Assembly: GCA_963281255.1 (NCBI GenBank) | Contig: OY725504.1 | Location: 2,914,001 to 2,978,000 of the forward strand | DNA length: 64,000 nt | Source: Aphrocallistes beatrix | Taxonomy: Eukaryota; Porifera; Hexactinellida; Sceptrulophora; Aphrocallistidae | Reading direction: 5' to 3' | Shown here: one piece after another, positions 30,926 through 41,929 of the stretch | Position numbering within the stretch: the first letter of the stretch is position 1 | Layout: each line of letters begins with the position of its first letter | Program-made: the position numbers and the translations under genes | The notes under the pieces: model-generated | Database searches by the model: none | Seen by the model: only the letters and a program-made list of their open reading frames with translations | Told to the model about the DNA's origin: nothing

Positions 30926-31071
30926 TAGTTGATAATACAGTTGTTTAATTAGCGGTTTTAGGATTGAAATATTTAACCAATCCATGGTACCAATTTTTTG
31001 GTGACTTCCATTGCCTTAGTATATAGAATGCTATGCTTTAGCTTACAATATATACATAAAGTAAACAAATC

Positions 31072-32265
31072 CATAGCCTACTGTATATAAGGCTTCAGAG
31101 TAATTTGACTAGGGATGCGTTAGAAGATGGTTGAACTAATACATGAGCTGCCTTAAATCATTAACTAAGCTCAATAGAGCTTAGGAATGTATTACCAGCA
31201 TATATAAATATGGTGTCAAAGTACCCATATCCGTTATTAAAATTTAGATTAGTCATCATATGGTTGCGCAATAGGTTATAATTGTTTCAAATTTGGTGAT
31301 TTTCAGAGGTCGTTTAATAACCCTTAAATTACCTGGGGTCATTTCTATTTATAGCAAAGACCCCACACTTCTAAGGTTTCTCCGCCCAAAATGACTTTAC
31401 CGGAAATGAGTTAGCAAAAATCTAGCGCCATTTAAAGGTTAAGGGCACTTTTAGTGTTTTTATTATAAAATATTCCGCTTAGAACTGAGATGTGAATTGG
31501 TTGATACGAAAAATTTGGATTTTTCTCATGGAATGTTGCTACATTCTAGTGTTGCTATGGAAACGTGTTTTGGTCAGTTGGGGTTATATCTTGAAAACCC
31601 CGATAGCTAGACACTCAAATGTAATTCCATTTGATAGCCAATAGACTATTTCCTATTAAGTGATAGTATAATTTCGACGTCTAAATTCAATGGTTTACGA
31701 GATATTCGACAATTGACCAAATGTGGCCAATATGATAAATTGTCTAATAACTCGTAAACCTTTGAATTTAGATGAATAGATTATATTATCACTTAATTGG
31801 AAATAGTCTATTGGCTGACAAATGGAATTACATTTGAATGTCTAACTCTTGCGGTTTTCAAGATATGATCCCAACTGACCAAAATACGTTTCCATAGCAG
31901 CACTGGAATGTAGCAACATTCCATGAAAAAACACAAATTTTTCGTATTAACCCATTCACATCTCAGTTCTATGCGAAAAATTTTATAATGAAAACACTTA
32001 GAAGTGCCTTTAAACGACCTCTGAAAATCACCAAATTTGTCATAATTATAACCTATTGCGCAACCATATGGTGACTAATCTAGATTTTAACAACGGATAT
32101 GGGTACTTTGACGCCATATTTATATATGCTGGTAATACATTCTTAAGCGCTATTGTGCGTGGTTAATGATTTTAGGCAGCTCATGTATTAGTTCAACCAT
32201 CTTCTACCGCATCCCTAGTCCCAAATCCGCAAGTTACTCTGAGGCCTTATATACAGTAGGCTATG
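31072..32265. mobile_element. Palindromic P-like MITE, copy B
   Basis: Same family as 26467-27403, with termini catagcctactgtatataag. Flanks acaaatc / acaaacc agree at 6 of 7 bases. The left arm carries a 121-bp TTAA-flanked insertion, which makes this copy 1194 bp long. Confidence 0.87.
31318..31438. mobile_element. TTAA-flanked 121-bp insertion
   Basis: Sits between two TTAA copies (31314-31317, 31439-31442) in the left arm of palindrome B. The other arm and other copies have a single ttaa-like site. Ends cccttaaat and atttaaagg are weak inverted repeats. TTAA duplication fits piggyBac-type mobilisation. Confidence 0.65.
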
Positions 32266-33584
32266 ACAAACCTTAAAAATACGCAAGGGATTTACCGCCG
32301 GACGTGGGTCCACCTTGACGGTAGGGTGCTTATATGCTGTGATAAAATCTTCTGCAAGATTGAACACACCAATAAAAAGCTTGAACATCAAAGAACAGTT
32401 TCCAAAATATACTTTCTTACTATTTACATGAACAAATTATATCATTTGGTTATGTACTTTAGATTTTTAATATTTGGGCAAAATGTTTGATTTAGGATAA
32501 TTTAATCCAAAACCTTTCTTCAATAATTAATGATTAGTGAAATTTGGTTTTTGAAAATATGTTTTTTTATATTTATATTTTGTTATGATGTATTTATATT
32601 ATTACCTCTTATAGGTTGTACAAAGGTCTCGGATCTGTTGGGAATAAATCAGTACTACCATTAACCTGATGAAATCATTTGACAGAACTATATTTTCAGG
32701 AAGCCCCCACGATTTGTGACCTATCAAATTGTAGAAATACAATGCTGGTGAAGAATTGACTGGGGAACGCCATTAATTTGGTTCAACTTGATTGAAGAAG
32801 ATAGAGACATATACGAGTTCTCCCGCCTATTGCTCCATATAGACATATATTGGCCATCAAAGCCAATACAGGAGACATCTGGAATGAATTAATGTTAGAT
32901 ATAATCATTGTGGGACAGGATTGGGAGGTGTTTCCCGAAGAGCTCGCTAAGAGCGATATTTAATGCACTTTGCTTGTTGAATAACGTGCTTTTGTTGTTA
33001 AATTTCCAATAATCCTTACTGAAACACTGTTGGCAGGTTATTGTCCATGTGAACAAATGTTATTGGTTATAACTTCCCTCTATAAAACTGGTCAGGAAGT
33101 CCAACAACTCGTAACAGACAAATCGTAACAACGAGATGTTGTTACGAATTGTCGGACTTCCAATGCAACACTTGCAATACCGAAATTTCTTGTAAAGGCG
33201 GTTGTACAAGTGCAATGCAAAACCACTGCCGTTCAAAGCATAATATTTGTAACTTAATTGTAACTAAATAAGAAGTAGGTTGGGTGATGATACATTAAAT
33301 GGTTTATATTTTCTAAGAAGTTACTTCCGAATACTAAAGAACTAATTACTATACCTTAGCTCGTTTAGATATCTAATACTATTCAGATAATCGATAAACA
33401 TGCTTATTAAATAATCTATACTCATGTATAATTGGGTCAAATGAGAAATTGGGCAAATTTCAATAGACATACTATTAAACGGATATTCGGATACCTGGCT
33501 AAAAATTATCCGGTATCCGGATATATGTGAATGGCGAATACTTCCAAACAATACACTGCTCCTATCCTTTCAAGTACATATCTA
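32266..33584. other. No recognised gene
   Basis: About 1.3 kb. Only short open frames. A local inverted word ggaagtccaacaactcgtaa / ttgttacgaattgtcggactt at 33090-33170 could fold into a hairpin. Nothing else is assigned. Confidence 0.4.
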
Positions 33585-34127
33585 TCCTTACTATTAAAAC
33601 TCGATTAATGTGTATTTGTTTATTTATATATATATAAATTATACATATATATGTAACGAATTGATTGAAGAAACTGCCAGGCACAGAAAGCTGATTTTTG
33701 GCATGTGGGAGTCTTTAGGTATGGCTCCACTAAGTTCTGACCTCAGACGAAAATGTCGACTCATCATGAATTATGACGCCATTGTCACCTTTTTTATAAT
33801 TAGAAAATTCAGTTTTTCGACTATAAATCAGCCATTTTATATGATATAAGGCTGAAAATGTAATAGAATGTGATATTAATATACCTCACATATGATATAA
33901 CGATCATCAAAAAAATGTTGGCTCATCTCTTTGTTATGACGTCATCTTTACTCAGCAAAAATTGAAAAACACAAATTTGATGATTTTTCGAGTGATAACG
34001 ATCATAACAGTAAGACAGACATATTTAGATGTTATCTACCTTATAATTAAACAATATGGGCCTAGGCGCCTCTGGCGGACACATAGTGCCCGCCAGCCGC
34101 GCAGCGCAAGCAAGCGAAGCGCGCTTG
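33585..34127 (+). mobile_element. Helitron-like element, 543 bp
   Basis: Begins A|tccttactattaaaactcg and ends in a GC-rich hairpin cgcgcagcgcaagcaagcga, agcgcgcttg|T, with no target duplication. An inverted second copy with the same two ends is at 51033-51591, so both boundaries are supported by comparison. The 3' end is CTTG rather than the canonical CTRR. Noncoding. Confidence 0.72.
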
Positions 34128-34510
34128 TAGCAATAAAATATAGATTAGTCTAAAAATGATCTTCATATGGAATATGCTTCTATTTTTAACACAGCTCATC
34201 GTATAGGAGATACCTTATGTCATAATCAGCGCGTATGCTGGTTCATGGAAATTTTCCTGGACCAAATTACATGAAATTTGGAAGATATATTCCTTGTATG
34301 GTGTAGATTTGAACCTGGGTACAAATTCTGGAAAATCTTTTTTACACATTTCACAAAAGGTGTCAAAATGTATTAGCCATTTAGAATCCGGGGATTTAAC
34401 ATTCAGTTCGCTTTGATTTATTGACTAATAAGGATTAGATCTAGCTCAATGTACTATATACATGCATCATAAGGGGTCCATTAACTTGAAATTTTATTGG
34501 TTAATACTTA

Positions 34511-35076
34511 GGGCGGTCAGAAAGTTCTAATCAGTGTTATCATACACTCTTATTGTACCTTATTAGATTGATATTGAAGCTTGAATTTACTTCTTAACAC
34601 ATTCACAAGTGATACCAATTTACAAAATCAAAATCTAGAGAAAACTCTTTGTATACCACTTCCTATATATTGTGTCGCTTGAGCCACCGTGTAAAATTAT
34701 GGCCACAAACCACCCGACCTTCCCTCAAGAGTAACGACATTACAAGGGCATTACTAAGCGATACGAATGCTCAAATACAAATCAATCTTAGGAAGTTGAT
34801 GGGAATGATACTCTCTCAGATTCAAATATCTGATAATGGAGCCTACTTTTTAGGGAAGGACGAGTGGTGAACGGGTGATTTGTGGCCATAATTTTACACG
34901 GTGGCTCAAGCGACACAATATATAGTCGTGGTATACAAAGAGTTTTCTCTAGATTTTGATTCTGTAAATTGGTATCACTTGTGAATGTGTTAAGAAGTAA
35001 ATTCAAGCTTCAATATCGATCCAATAAGGTACAATAAGAGTATATGATAGCACTGATTAGAACTTTCTGACCGCCC
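34511..35076. mobile_element. Palindromic mariner-type MITE
   Basis: Arms of about 280 bp are inverted repeats starting gggcggtcagaaagttctaa, flanked by TA (34509-34510, 35077-35078). Inside, the word ttgagccaccgtgtaaaatt occurs on both strands. The terminus is close to those of mariners in this window (gggcgttc, ggggcaatcgaaaagttcta). Confidence 0.85.
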
Positions 35077-35099
35077 TAAGTATAGAGAAAATTGTTTAA

Positions 35100-35688
35100 A
35101 ACGTAATTAAGGATGTATCTTATACAAATGCCCTACGAGTCCCTCAATGGAATTATACTATTAGTCTGTCTACTAATATTTTTATTCTATATATAAATAC
35201 AGGATTTTGTCACATCTCATTACTTCACTACAGATCGTGATAAAATCCTAGATAACTCAGAGAATATTGAAAATAACATAAACAGTATTATTATCATATA
35301 GGAAGTAATAACTTGCGGATTGAATGGTATAATTTCTTAGTTTCTACGATCTATACTTTTTGAGTTATGGCTTAAATATTCAATTTTTTCATAGCAACTG
35401 AGGAATGCATAGACATTTCAATTAAGATTTTCAGATTTGGGGATTTAGGCCTTTCCATTATTGCCCTATCAAAAAATCAAGCATTAGAAATGCAGATAAC
35501 GATGTCTGAAATGAGCTAGAACAGCAACATTTTCGCTCTAAAAAGAGCCTATTGCGCAATCACATGATGACGTATCAAATTTTTGACAGCGGAATTGGAT
35601 ACTCTGATATGATGTTTGTATATGGTAATAATACATTTCTAAGGGCTATCGTATACATTTTTTGATTTATCGGTCTAATTATACCTTG
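35100..35688. repeat. Degenerate half of palindromic P-like MITE
   Basis: Shows the family blocks in order (tataggaagtaataactt, gcctattgcgcaatcacatg, ggtaataatacatttctaag) but heavily diverged and without the terminal CATAGCC. An old copy. Confidence 0.5.
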
Positions 35689-36189
35689 AACTGTGCATAG
35701 CATTCTATACACTAAGGCAATGGCGCGCTTAACATTTTTGGGACCAGGGATTGGTTAGTTAATTAGATATTGTATGTTGATATTTTCTATATCGTCTTGG
35801 GAAATTTGAAATTTGATGTTAAATTTATTAACTACACCCCTTAGACATCTTATAAACCATATTAGAATATTTTTGAATCCATACTTTAATATTTCACTTT
35901 TACGTTTTATTGCAATTCCAATATTCCATTAATATTTAAGAAATTGACGCCATTCTGATTGTAGAGAAGTTTATCAATCATTATGTCTAGTGATGATTTA
36001 ATTAAAGCATATATTAAAATCGACGAGGCGCATGCGCCTCAGCTACGAGGCGCATGCGCTTCACCGACGAGGCGCATGCGCCTGAGATTTTAATGCTATT
36101 CAAGAATTAATAGGCTTTTCTTTGTAAATACTACAAATTTAATTCTTATTCTAACATTTACTATAATAATTTATAGAATTGTATCATTA

Positions 36190-36640
36190 ATGGCAGAAGG
36201 AGCTTCTTCATTCTTAGAAGTGGATCCACTAAAAAACGTAAAATTGATGATCCCGAAGCTAAATTACTAACACAGATTTTCCAATCAATACTGTTACATC
36301 TTTAAACAAGAACAGTGTAATACAAGTTAATAATTCATTTGATGAAGTCAACTCGGTCAAAGGTAATTAGTACTGATCGAACAATGACATATCATTCGAG
36401 ATATTAGAATTGGTCACCAACAGGGTTGGTAGATTTAATCCACCCCTGGGTTAAATCCAGGTTTAAACCAGGTTGGGCAAAACCCCCTTTTGTGAGTTAA
36501 GCCTCATTATTATAAGCGAATCAACTTATAATAATTGGAATTCTTAAAAATCTAAGAATAAATAGGAATTCATAGAATTTATAATTATTTCAGATGTTTC
36601 AACGAAAACTGACTATAATGCCTGACTATTTAATGAGGGT
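36190..36640 (+). other. Small two-exon gene model inside the repeat arm
   Basis: The arm carries a coding-like segment with an NLS-like SAKKRKIDDPEAKLP (clearest in the right arm, 41460-41580 minus strand), then LNKNSVIQVNNSFDEVNSVK ending at AAAG|gtaatt (36364). After an acceptor ttatttcag (about 36594) it reads DVSTKTDYNA and a stop. The left arm has small deletions that break the frame, and the right arm is split by a hAT. I do not recognise the protein; it may be a transposon accessory. Confidence 0.3.
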
Positions 36641-36879
36641 TTTTCTATACAGTAACCTACGTTGCTACATAGAACACCTCGAGCAACCTAGATTGCTAGA
36701 AATGTGGTAGCAACCTAGGTTACTCTGTGCTTAGTATGTAGCAACCTATGAGAAATAGTATTACCGCTTTTATTCATAGATTAATATTATTATTAATCGG
36801 TATGCCGTTAATTTATTTCATTAAATTTTCTTCTTACTTTAAGGTATATGATAATAATAATACGTAATAATATACAATT

Positions 36880-38860
36880 ATTCCATGCTGATATGTTCAA
36901 GTGCGCTGTACAATGAAACTTTAAATCTATAAACTTTTTAAGAGAATGAACATATATAAATGATGGAATACAGACAATTCGTGCAGGACAATTCGTGACG
37001 GACAATTCGCGACAGGACAATTCGTGACAGAGACAATTCGTGACAGAGACAATTCGTGACAACCATAATGACCATAATGATTGTGTATGCACAGTGATGA
37101 ATATAAACAATCTCCTTGTTTTAAATATGAATCCTTGGAGTATAGTACGAATATAAACGAATTCTTTATTACACTATATAAAAAAAGCTTGGCATCGAGG
37201 ATTTAATAATTTAATGTATTGTCAACATCCTTCGATATGGAAATTTATTGATTTTTAAAAAAAGGAACAAGGATTGACTGAAATTAAACATGCATTTTAT
37301 ATAAGCGGGAGAAATCCTCCAAAAAGAAAATGTTATACGGATAAGGAGAGGGCTTTGAAAAACCTGATAGACTAGGGCCGGCGGAACTGGTCCGGCTTTG
37401 GCCGGACCAATTTTATGCCATTATGGCTTATTTTCATATGCAAATTTGCTTTTGGCCGGACCAACTTTTGCTATGGCTGGACCAATGAAAAGTTACTTCC
37501 GCCGGGCCTGTAGACGGTTATTTGACTCGCCCGAAGATGGACTTTTTGAAAGGAATTGCATACAGATTTGGATTTTGTAGTTAGTTCATGTAACCCTTCA
37601 TCATGTTTATTAATCAATATTATAATCTTCATAATATCATCATGGTCATCATTATTTGAATTATTATTTCCATTTATCATCATTATAATTTATTATATTC
37701 TTGTTACTTGTACCTCTCTAATATTAAAAAACATCATAATCACTTATTTTGTTTTATTCGTGTTTTACAATCACAGTATATTTTAGATTCATAATGACAT
37801 TAGATTGGTATTTGTCATGAATAATCTTGTCATGAATTGTCCTGTCACGAATTGTCTGTATTCCATAAATGATGATTTTGAATGTAATGCGATGTTTTAC
37901 AGGCAGCCAGTAGAGGGATTTAATATGAAGAAGAGACGATGGAGTAGTTCTTGATGAGTTGTGAATAAGCCTTGCTGCAACACGTTGGAGTCGAGACCTG
38001 AGCAACCAGGGAGAACCATGTAAAAGATTGTTGCTATTGTAAAGATGAGAAGTTACTAGTACAAGGAGTTCAACGATAGTTTAGCATGGTTTACTGGAGA
38101 GATACTTCCTGATTCGATGGATATTCTAGATGAAATAGAAGCATGAAGAAACAACTTTACGGATCTAGGAAAGATATCAATAGGTTGTTGTCGAACCAGG
38201 TACCCAATTTTACTTATTTGGATGGCAAGATTGGAGAATTGCTAACAGAGATGCTATCAATGTAGAAATTTGAGATTTGTTGACGGATACCGATGACGAG
38301 GAACTCAGTTTTGGTCATTGCTGAGCAGCTTGTTGTTAAGAAACCTAGAACGGAGATTAGAGACACAGGATTGGATGACAGTGAGAGCAGATTTCTCAGA
38401 GTAAAGAATTGGGTTTAAAAGAATGATAAATTTGAATATCATCGGCATAGCAGTTCATGTCGAGGAGGTGAGACCTAATGATATCAAAGAGCGAGCTGGT
38501 GGCATAAAGAGTGAAGAGAAGGGTACCAAGGCAGGAACCTTAGGGGAGCGGGAATGCTGTATTTAACGGGAGTGTCGAGTGAATTTGAACCACGGATGGA
38601 AATGGATTGGGTTCTGCCATAGAGATATTATTTGAACCGGGAGAAGTGTCACAAATCCCGAAATGTGTAAGAAGGCATGTTATTAGGATAGAATGGTCAG
38701 CAGTGTCAAATACATAGCTGAGATCCAAGAGGACGAGAAATGTGACGTGTTTTTGGTTCTTGTAGAAGAGGATATCATTGGCTACCTTCAGGAGTGCAGT
38801 ACATTTAGACTTGGTGACTGCGTGCAGGGAGATTATAGCTCCCACATGCCCCTATAGCGT
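36880..38860 (-). mobile_element. LINE (CR1/L2-like) remnant
   Basis: Minus strand: CTALLKVANDILF and FLVLLDLSYVFDTADHSILI (RT motif with catalytic Asp, about 38700), CYADDIQIYHSF with the YADD box at 38438-38449, then LQRVAARLI and SLYWLPVKHRITFKI (37880-37990). The last are the conserved RT C-terminal words of CR1/L2-like LINEs. After the MULE-like insertion at 36965-37864, a 3' tail with cattgtacagcgcacttg (minus) lies at about 36897-36918. Many frame changes; no endonuclease seen. Confidence 0.75.
36965..37864. mobile_element. MULE-like nonautonomous element, 9-bp TSD
   Basis: Ends ggaatacagacaattcgtg and cacgaattgtctgtattcc are inverted repeats, flanked by perfect 9-bp duplications ataaatgat (36956-36964, 37865-37873). 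The left end has five tandem gacaattcgtgacaga-like units (36975-37060), the right end two to three. Long TIRs with subterminal tandem units and a 9-bp duplication point to MULEs. A hAT-like inverted pair (gggccggcggaa / ttccgccgggcc, 37376-37506) is nested inside. It split the LINE remnant. Confidence 0.78.
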
Positions 38861-39149
38861 GGACTGTGTACTATGTCTGTCCTTGAGTGCTTGACTATCA
38901 TTAATTATATGTAGAGTTGACAGTTTTAAGAAATGTATTCTGACACTGACAGTGATAGCTATATTATTTAACATAATTGAGACCCAACCAAAGGATAATA
39001 TCAAAAATCCAGTTCAATCCGGTTTAAACCGGGTTTAGCCAAGTGGGTTGGGTTAAACCTTTTTAATCCGGGTTAAATTCCAACCTTGAACTCATCAATG
39101 CTAGAAAATATGATACTTGCTATTTTCACTAATGTTGAATATAATAAAT

Positions 39150-39380
39150 TTTATTTAATGGAATAACCTGCCTGCCTACATCCGGAATGCTCAATCCATT
39201 ACTATCTTTAAAAGTCTCTTGAAAACTCATCTTTTTCGATTAGCCCATGAAACGCATTTAATAATACATAAATGTATACATATATACGCGCGCGCAGACT
39301 TACACATATACTGTATATATAACATACATGCTGCACACATGCACTTCTTAATTCATTGTACAGCGCACTTGAACATCAAG
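39150..39380 (+). mobile_element. LINE 3' end fragment
   Basis: Plus strand reads WNNLPAYIRNAQSITIFKSL LKTHLFRLA, split here by a space; this is the terminal motif of CR1/L2-like RT proteins. The 3' tail cattgtacagcgcacttgaa follows near 39356. The same tail occurs in inverted orientation at 36897. Confidence 0.65.
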
Positions 39381-39410
39381 GAATCATGTCAGAATGGAAT
39401 AATTGTATAT

Positions 39411-39912
39411 TACGAGGGGCAATCGAAAAGTTCTAATCCCATGATAATTTTTTCTAGTTGAAATGAAGAACCAGTATTAAAGTAATTATAATTGTTCAAA
39501 GTACTCCTTATCTAATTTATACACTTTTGTAACCTTGCCATCCATGAGTAAAATGCTTCTATGTACATTTCTTGGGGTAGGTGTTTGAGATACTGAAAAA
39601 TCGAGGTTCGTAGGTCACTCCGATCGCGGAATCTATTCCCTCGCAAATGATCTTTTAGCTTTTGAAACAGCCAGAAGTCGCAGAGAGCTAGGTCTGGACT
39701 GTATGGTGGGTGAGGAAGGACTTCTATCCCATATTCAGCATGTTTAGACTTGGCAACCTTTGAATTATGGGCTGGGGCATTATCATGAAATAATTTTATT
39801 CCACGTACTCCCGTCCTTGGTCTTACCTTTTTATAATGATCAACTACTTGTGACAGTACATATTTCGCGTAAAAACTTCCTGCAATGGTCCTTCCTTTTG
39901 GTGTAAGGATTA
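39411..39912 (-). mobile_element. Truncated mariner (DD34D)
   Basis: The terminal repeat acgaggggcaatcgaaaagt lies at 39411. A minus-strand frame (39949-39512) holds GIKLFHDNAPAHNSKVA (second catalytic Asp), PYSPDLALCDFWLFQKLKDH (third) and the C-terminus. The N-terminal half and other end are missing; the copy stops where the repeat arm begins (about 39912). Confidence 0.8.
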
Positions 39913-40516
39913 GAACTTTTGAAAATTTAATGAAAAAAAACAACGGCATACCGATTAATAATAATAATATTAATCTATGAATAAAGCGGTAATACTATTT
40001 CTCATAGGCTGCTACATACTAAGCACAGAGTAACCTAGGTTGCTAGCACATTTCTAGCAATCTAGGTTGCTCGAGGTGTTCTATGTAGCAACCTAGGTTG
40101 CTGTATAGAAAAACCCTCATTAAATAGTCAGGCATTATATTTAGTTTTCGCTGAAACATCTGAAATGATTATAAATTCTATGAATTCCTATTTATTCTTA
40201 GATTTTTAAGAATTCCAATTATTATGGTAGTAACTACATTGTTAATTAGATATTGACAGAATATTGATCCTCTAGGTTATACTAAATGGATATGACCTGA
40301 TAAAGTTGATTCGCTTATAATAATGAGGCTTAACCCACAAAAGGGGGTTTTGCCCAACCCGGTTTAAACCTGGATTTACCCCAGGGGTGGATTAAATCTA
40401 CCAACCCTGTTGGTGACCAATTCTAATATCTCTGTTAGATCATCTGTGAATGATATGTCATTGTTCGATCAGTACTAATTACCTTTGACCGAGTTGACTT
40501 CATTAAATGAATCATT

Positions 40517-40975
40517 GTAACCATATCATGAACAAAGTTCATAGATTTGACCATTTTCATGAACTTTTGAGTTGTGGCATGAAAATGGCATGAACCAGAA
40601 CTTGGCATGAACTTAGCATGAACTTTTTCAGTTAGGTGAATTGTCATTTTATGAATTCATTATCGTTTCATCTTATCAATGTCAAACGGGTTTATATTGA
40701 TAAATGACCTCAACTAAAACTTGAGTATCCATATTATGTTTATATCAATCAGAATTTCATGCACTGGTGTATTTTTGATAACTTGAAATATAATTTGGAT
40801 GATAATATCTTTCTACTTCTGGTATGAGCATGGCAAGAACTTTGAACTTTTCACACTTGGCATGAATTTTGCATGAACATTTAATGTTTTATGGCATGAA
40901 TTAGGCATGAAAATTTGAAGGTATGTGACATGAACATGTCAAACAACTCATATGGCAACACTGAAATGGAAAATT
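40517..40975. repeat. catgaa-rich insertion in right arm
   Basis: Absent from the left arm of the 36012-41776 structure. Contains a dozen catgaac/gcatgaa words on one strand. Ends tgtaaccatatcatgaac and the complement of catatggcaacactgaa share a weak inverted match. Origin unknown. Confidence 0.5.
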
Positions 40976-40985
40976 AACTTGTATT

Positions 40986-41429
40986 CAGGGGTGTAGTGTA
41001 GGGGGAGCGGGGGGGAGCAGCGCTCCCCCACTACAAATTTAAGGGGGATCGGTGCTCCCTCACTTTAACTTGACGATTGTTATTACCTATAGAATCGTTT
41101 GGCAAGAATGGATTGAGGAGTCGACTGTTTTATAATGTACTGAAAGCATACATGCCAACCTCTGCATGCAAAATAACGGGACATAAGTAGTACTTTTAGT
41201 GGGACATTGAGTTATATCACGGGACATCGTATATTTGTATTATACCTGTAGGCTGAAAAAGCGGAACAATTACACGTTTTGCAACGTTTTCGCGCGACAT
41301 AGCTCTCTAAGCCTCTCTTCATATGTCCGAAAAAGCGAAAAGATTTCATTTGGGGGAGCGCTTATAAAAGAATATATTATATTCTTTTATAAGCGCTCCT
41401 CCAAAAGAAATTTGAACACTACACCCCTG
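40986..41429. mobile_element. Nonautonomous hAT, 8-bp TSD
   Basis: Ends caggggtgtagtgt and acactacacccctg are flanked by perfect cttgtatt (40978-40985, 41430-41437). The word gggggagcgctt recurs, and a perfect palindrome of aagaatatattatattctt type lies near 41375. The matching site in the left arm is empty, so insertion followed the arm duplication. Confidence 0.88.
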
Positions 41430-41929
41430 CTTGTATTACACTGTTCTTGTTTAAAGATAGTAGTATTGATTGGAAAATTTAGAGGCTGCATCTGTGTCGG
41501 TAATTTAGCTTCGGGATCATCAATTTTACGTTTTTTAGCGGATCCACTTCTAAGAATGAAGAAGCTCCTTCTGCCATTAATAATACAATTCTATAAAGTA
41601 TTATCGTAAATGTTAGAATAAGAATTAAATTTGTAGTATTTACAAAGAAAAGTCTATTAATTCTTGAATAGTTTTAAAATCTCAGGCGCATGCGCCTCGT
41701 CGTTGAGGCGCATGCGCCTCGTCGGTGAAGCGCATGCGCCTCGTCGGTGAGGCGCATGCGCCTCGTCGATTTTAATAGCTCAATTAAAGTATGATACAAA
41801 AGCCAAACAATGTTTATTTTTAAACATTATTTGGTTTGTGCAGATTTTACTTGAGATATCACCTCCCACATCAAAACAATCAAGTACAGCTTCGAATCCA
41901 ATTTGTTTTTTATCCACCAATAATGTATA

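Larger units (their letters stand above)
25872..31035 (-). mobile_element. P-like transposon 2, heavily invaded
   Basis: Inverted ends catagcattctatatactaa and ttagtatatagaatgctatg extend for about 65 bp (to ggattggttaaat). They match the ends of the P-like element at 35696-44508. On the minus strand it holds a THAP exon (30582 downwards) and a P-transposase fragment (28440-28140), in the expected order. It is invaded by two hATs, a small MITE and a palindromic MITE. No 7-bp duplication is seen at its ends (gttcaag versus ctttagc), so flanks have changed or the two ends belong to different copies. Confidence 0.7.
36012..41776. mobile_element. 5.8-kb inverted-repeat (foldback-like) structure
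   Basis: Arms 36012-36795 and 39946-41776 are inverted copies. Each outer end carries tandem units gaggcgcatgcgcctcg (three left, four right). The right arm is longer because of a hAT MITE (40986-41429), a ~450-bp catgaa-rich insert and an extra ~80 bp near 40226. The spacer (36796-39945) holds LINE, MULE and mariner debris. No clear target duplication at attaaaatcgacg / cgtcgattttaat. Either a foldback transposon or an inverted segmental duplication. Confidence 0.65.

Noticed and set aside
36808..37110. 100-aa open frame with repeated Cys-His words
   Set aside because: The repeated NC.HEL words come from the tandem gacaattcgtgac units of the MULE-like end, not from a zinc finger.
41235..41609. 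124-aa open frame
   Set aside because: Crosses the boundary of a hAT MITE and the repeat arm; an accident of the insertion.
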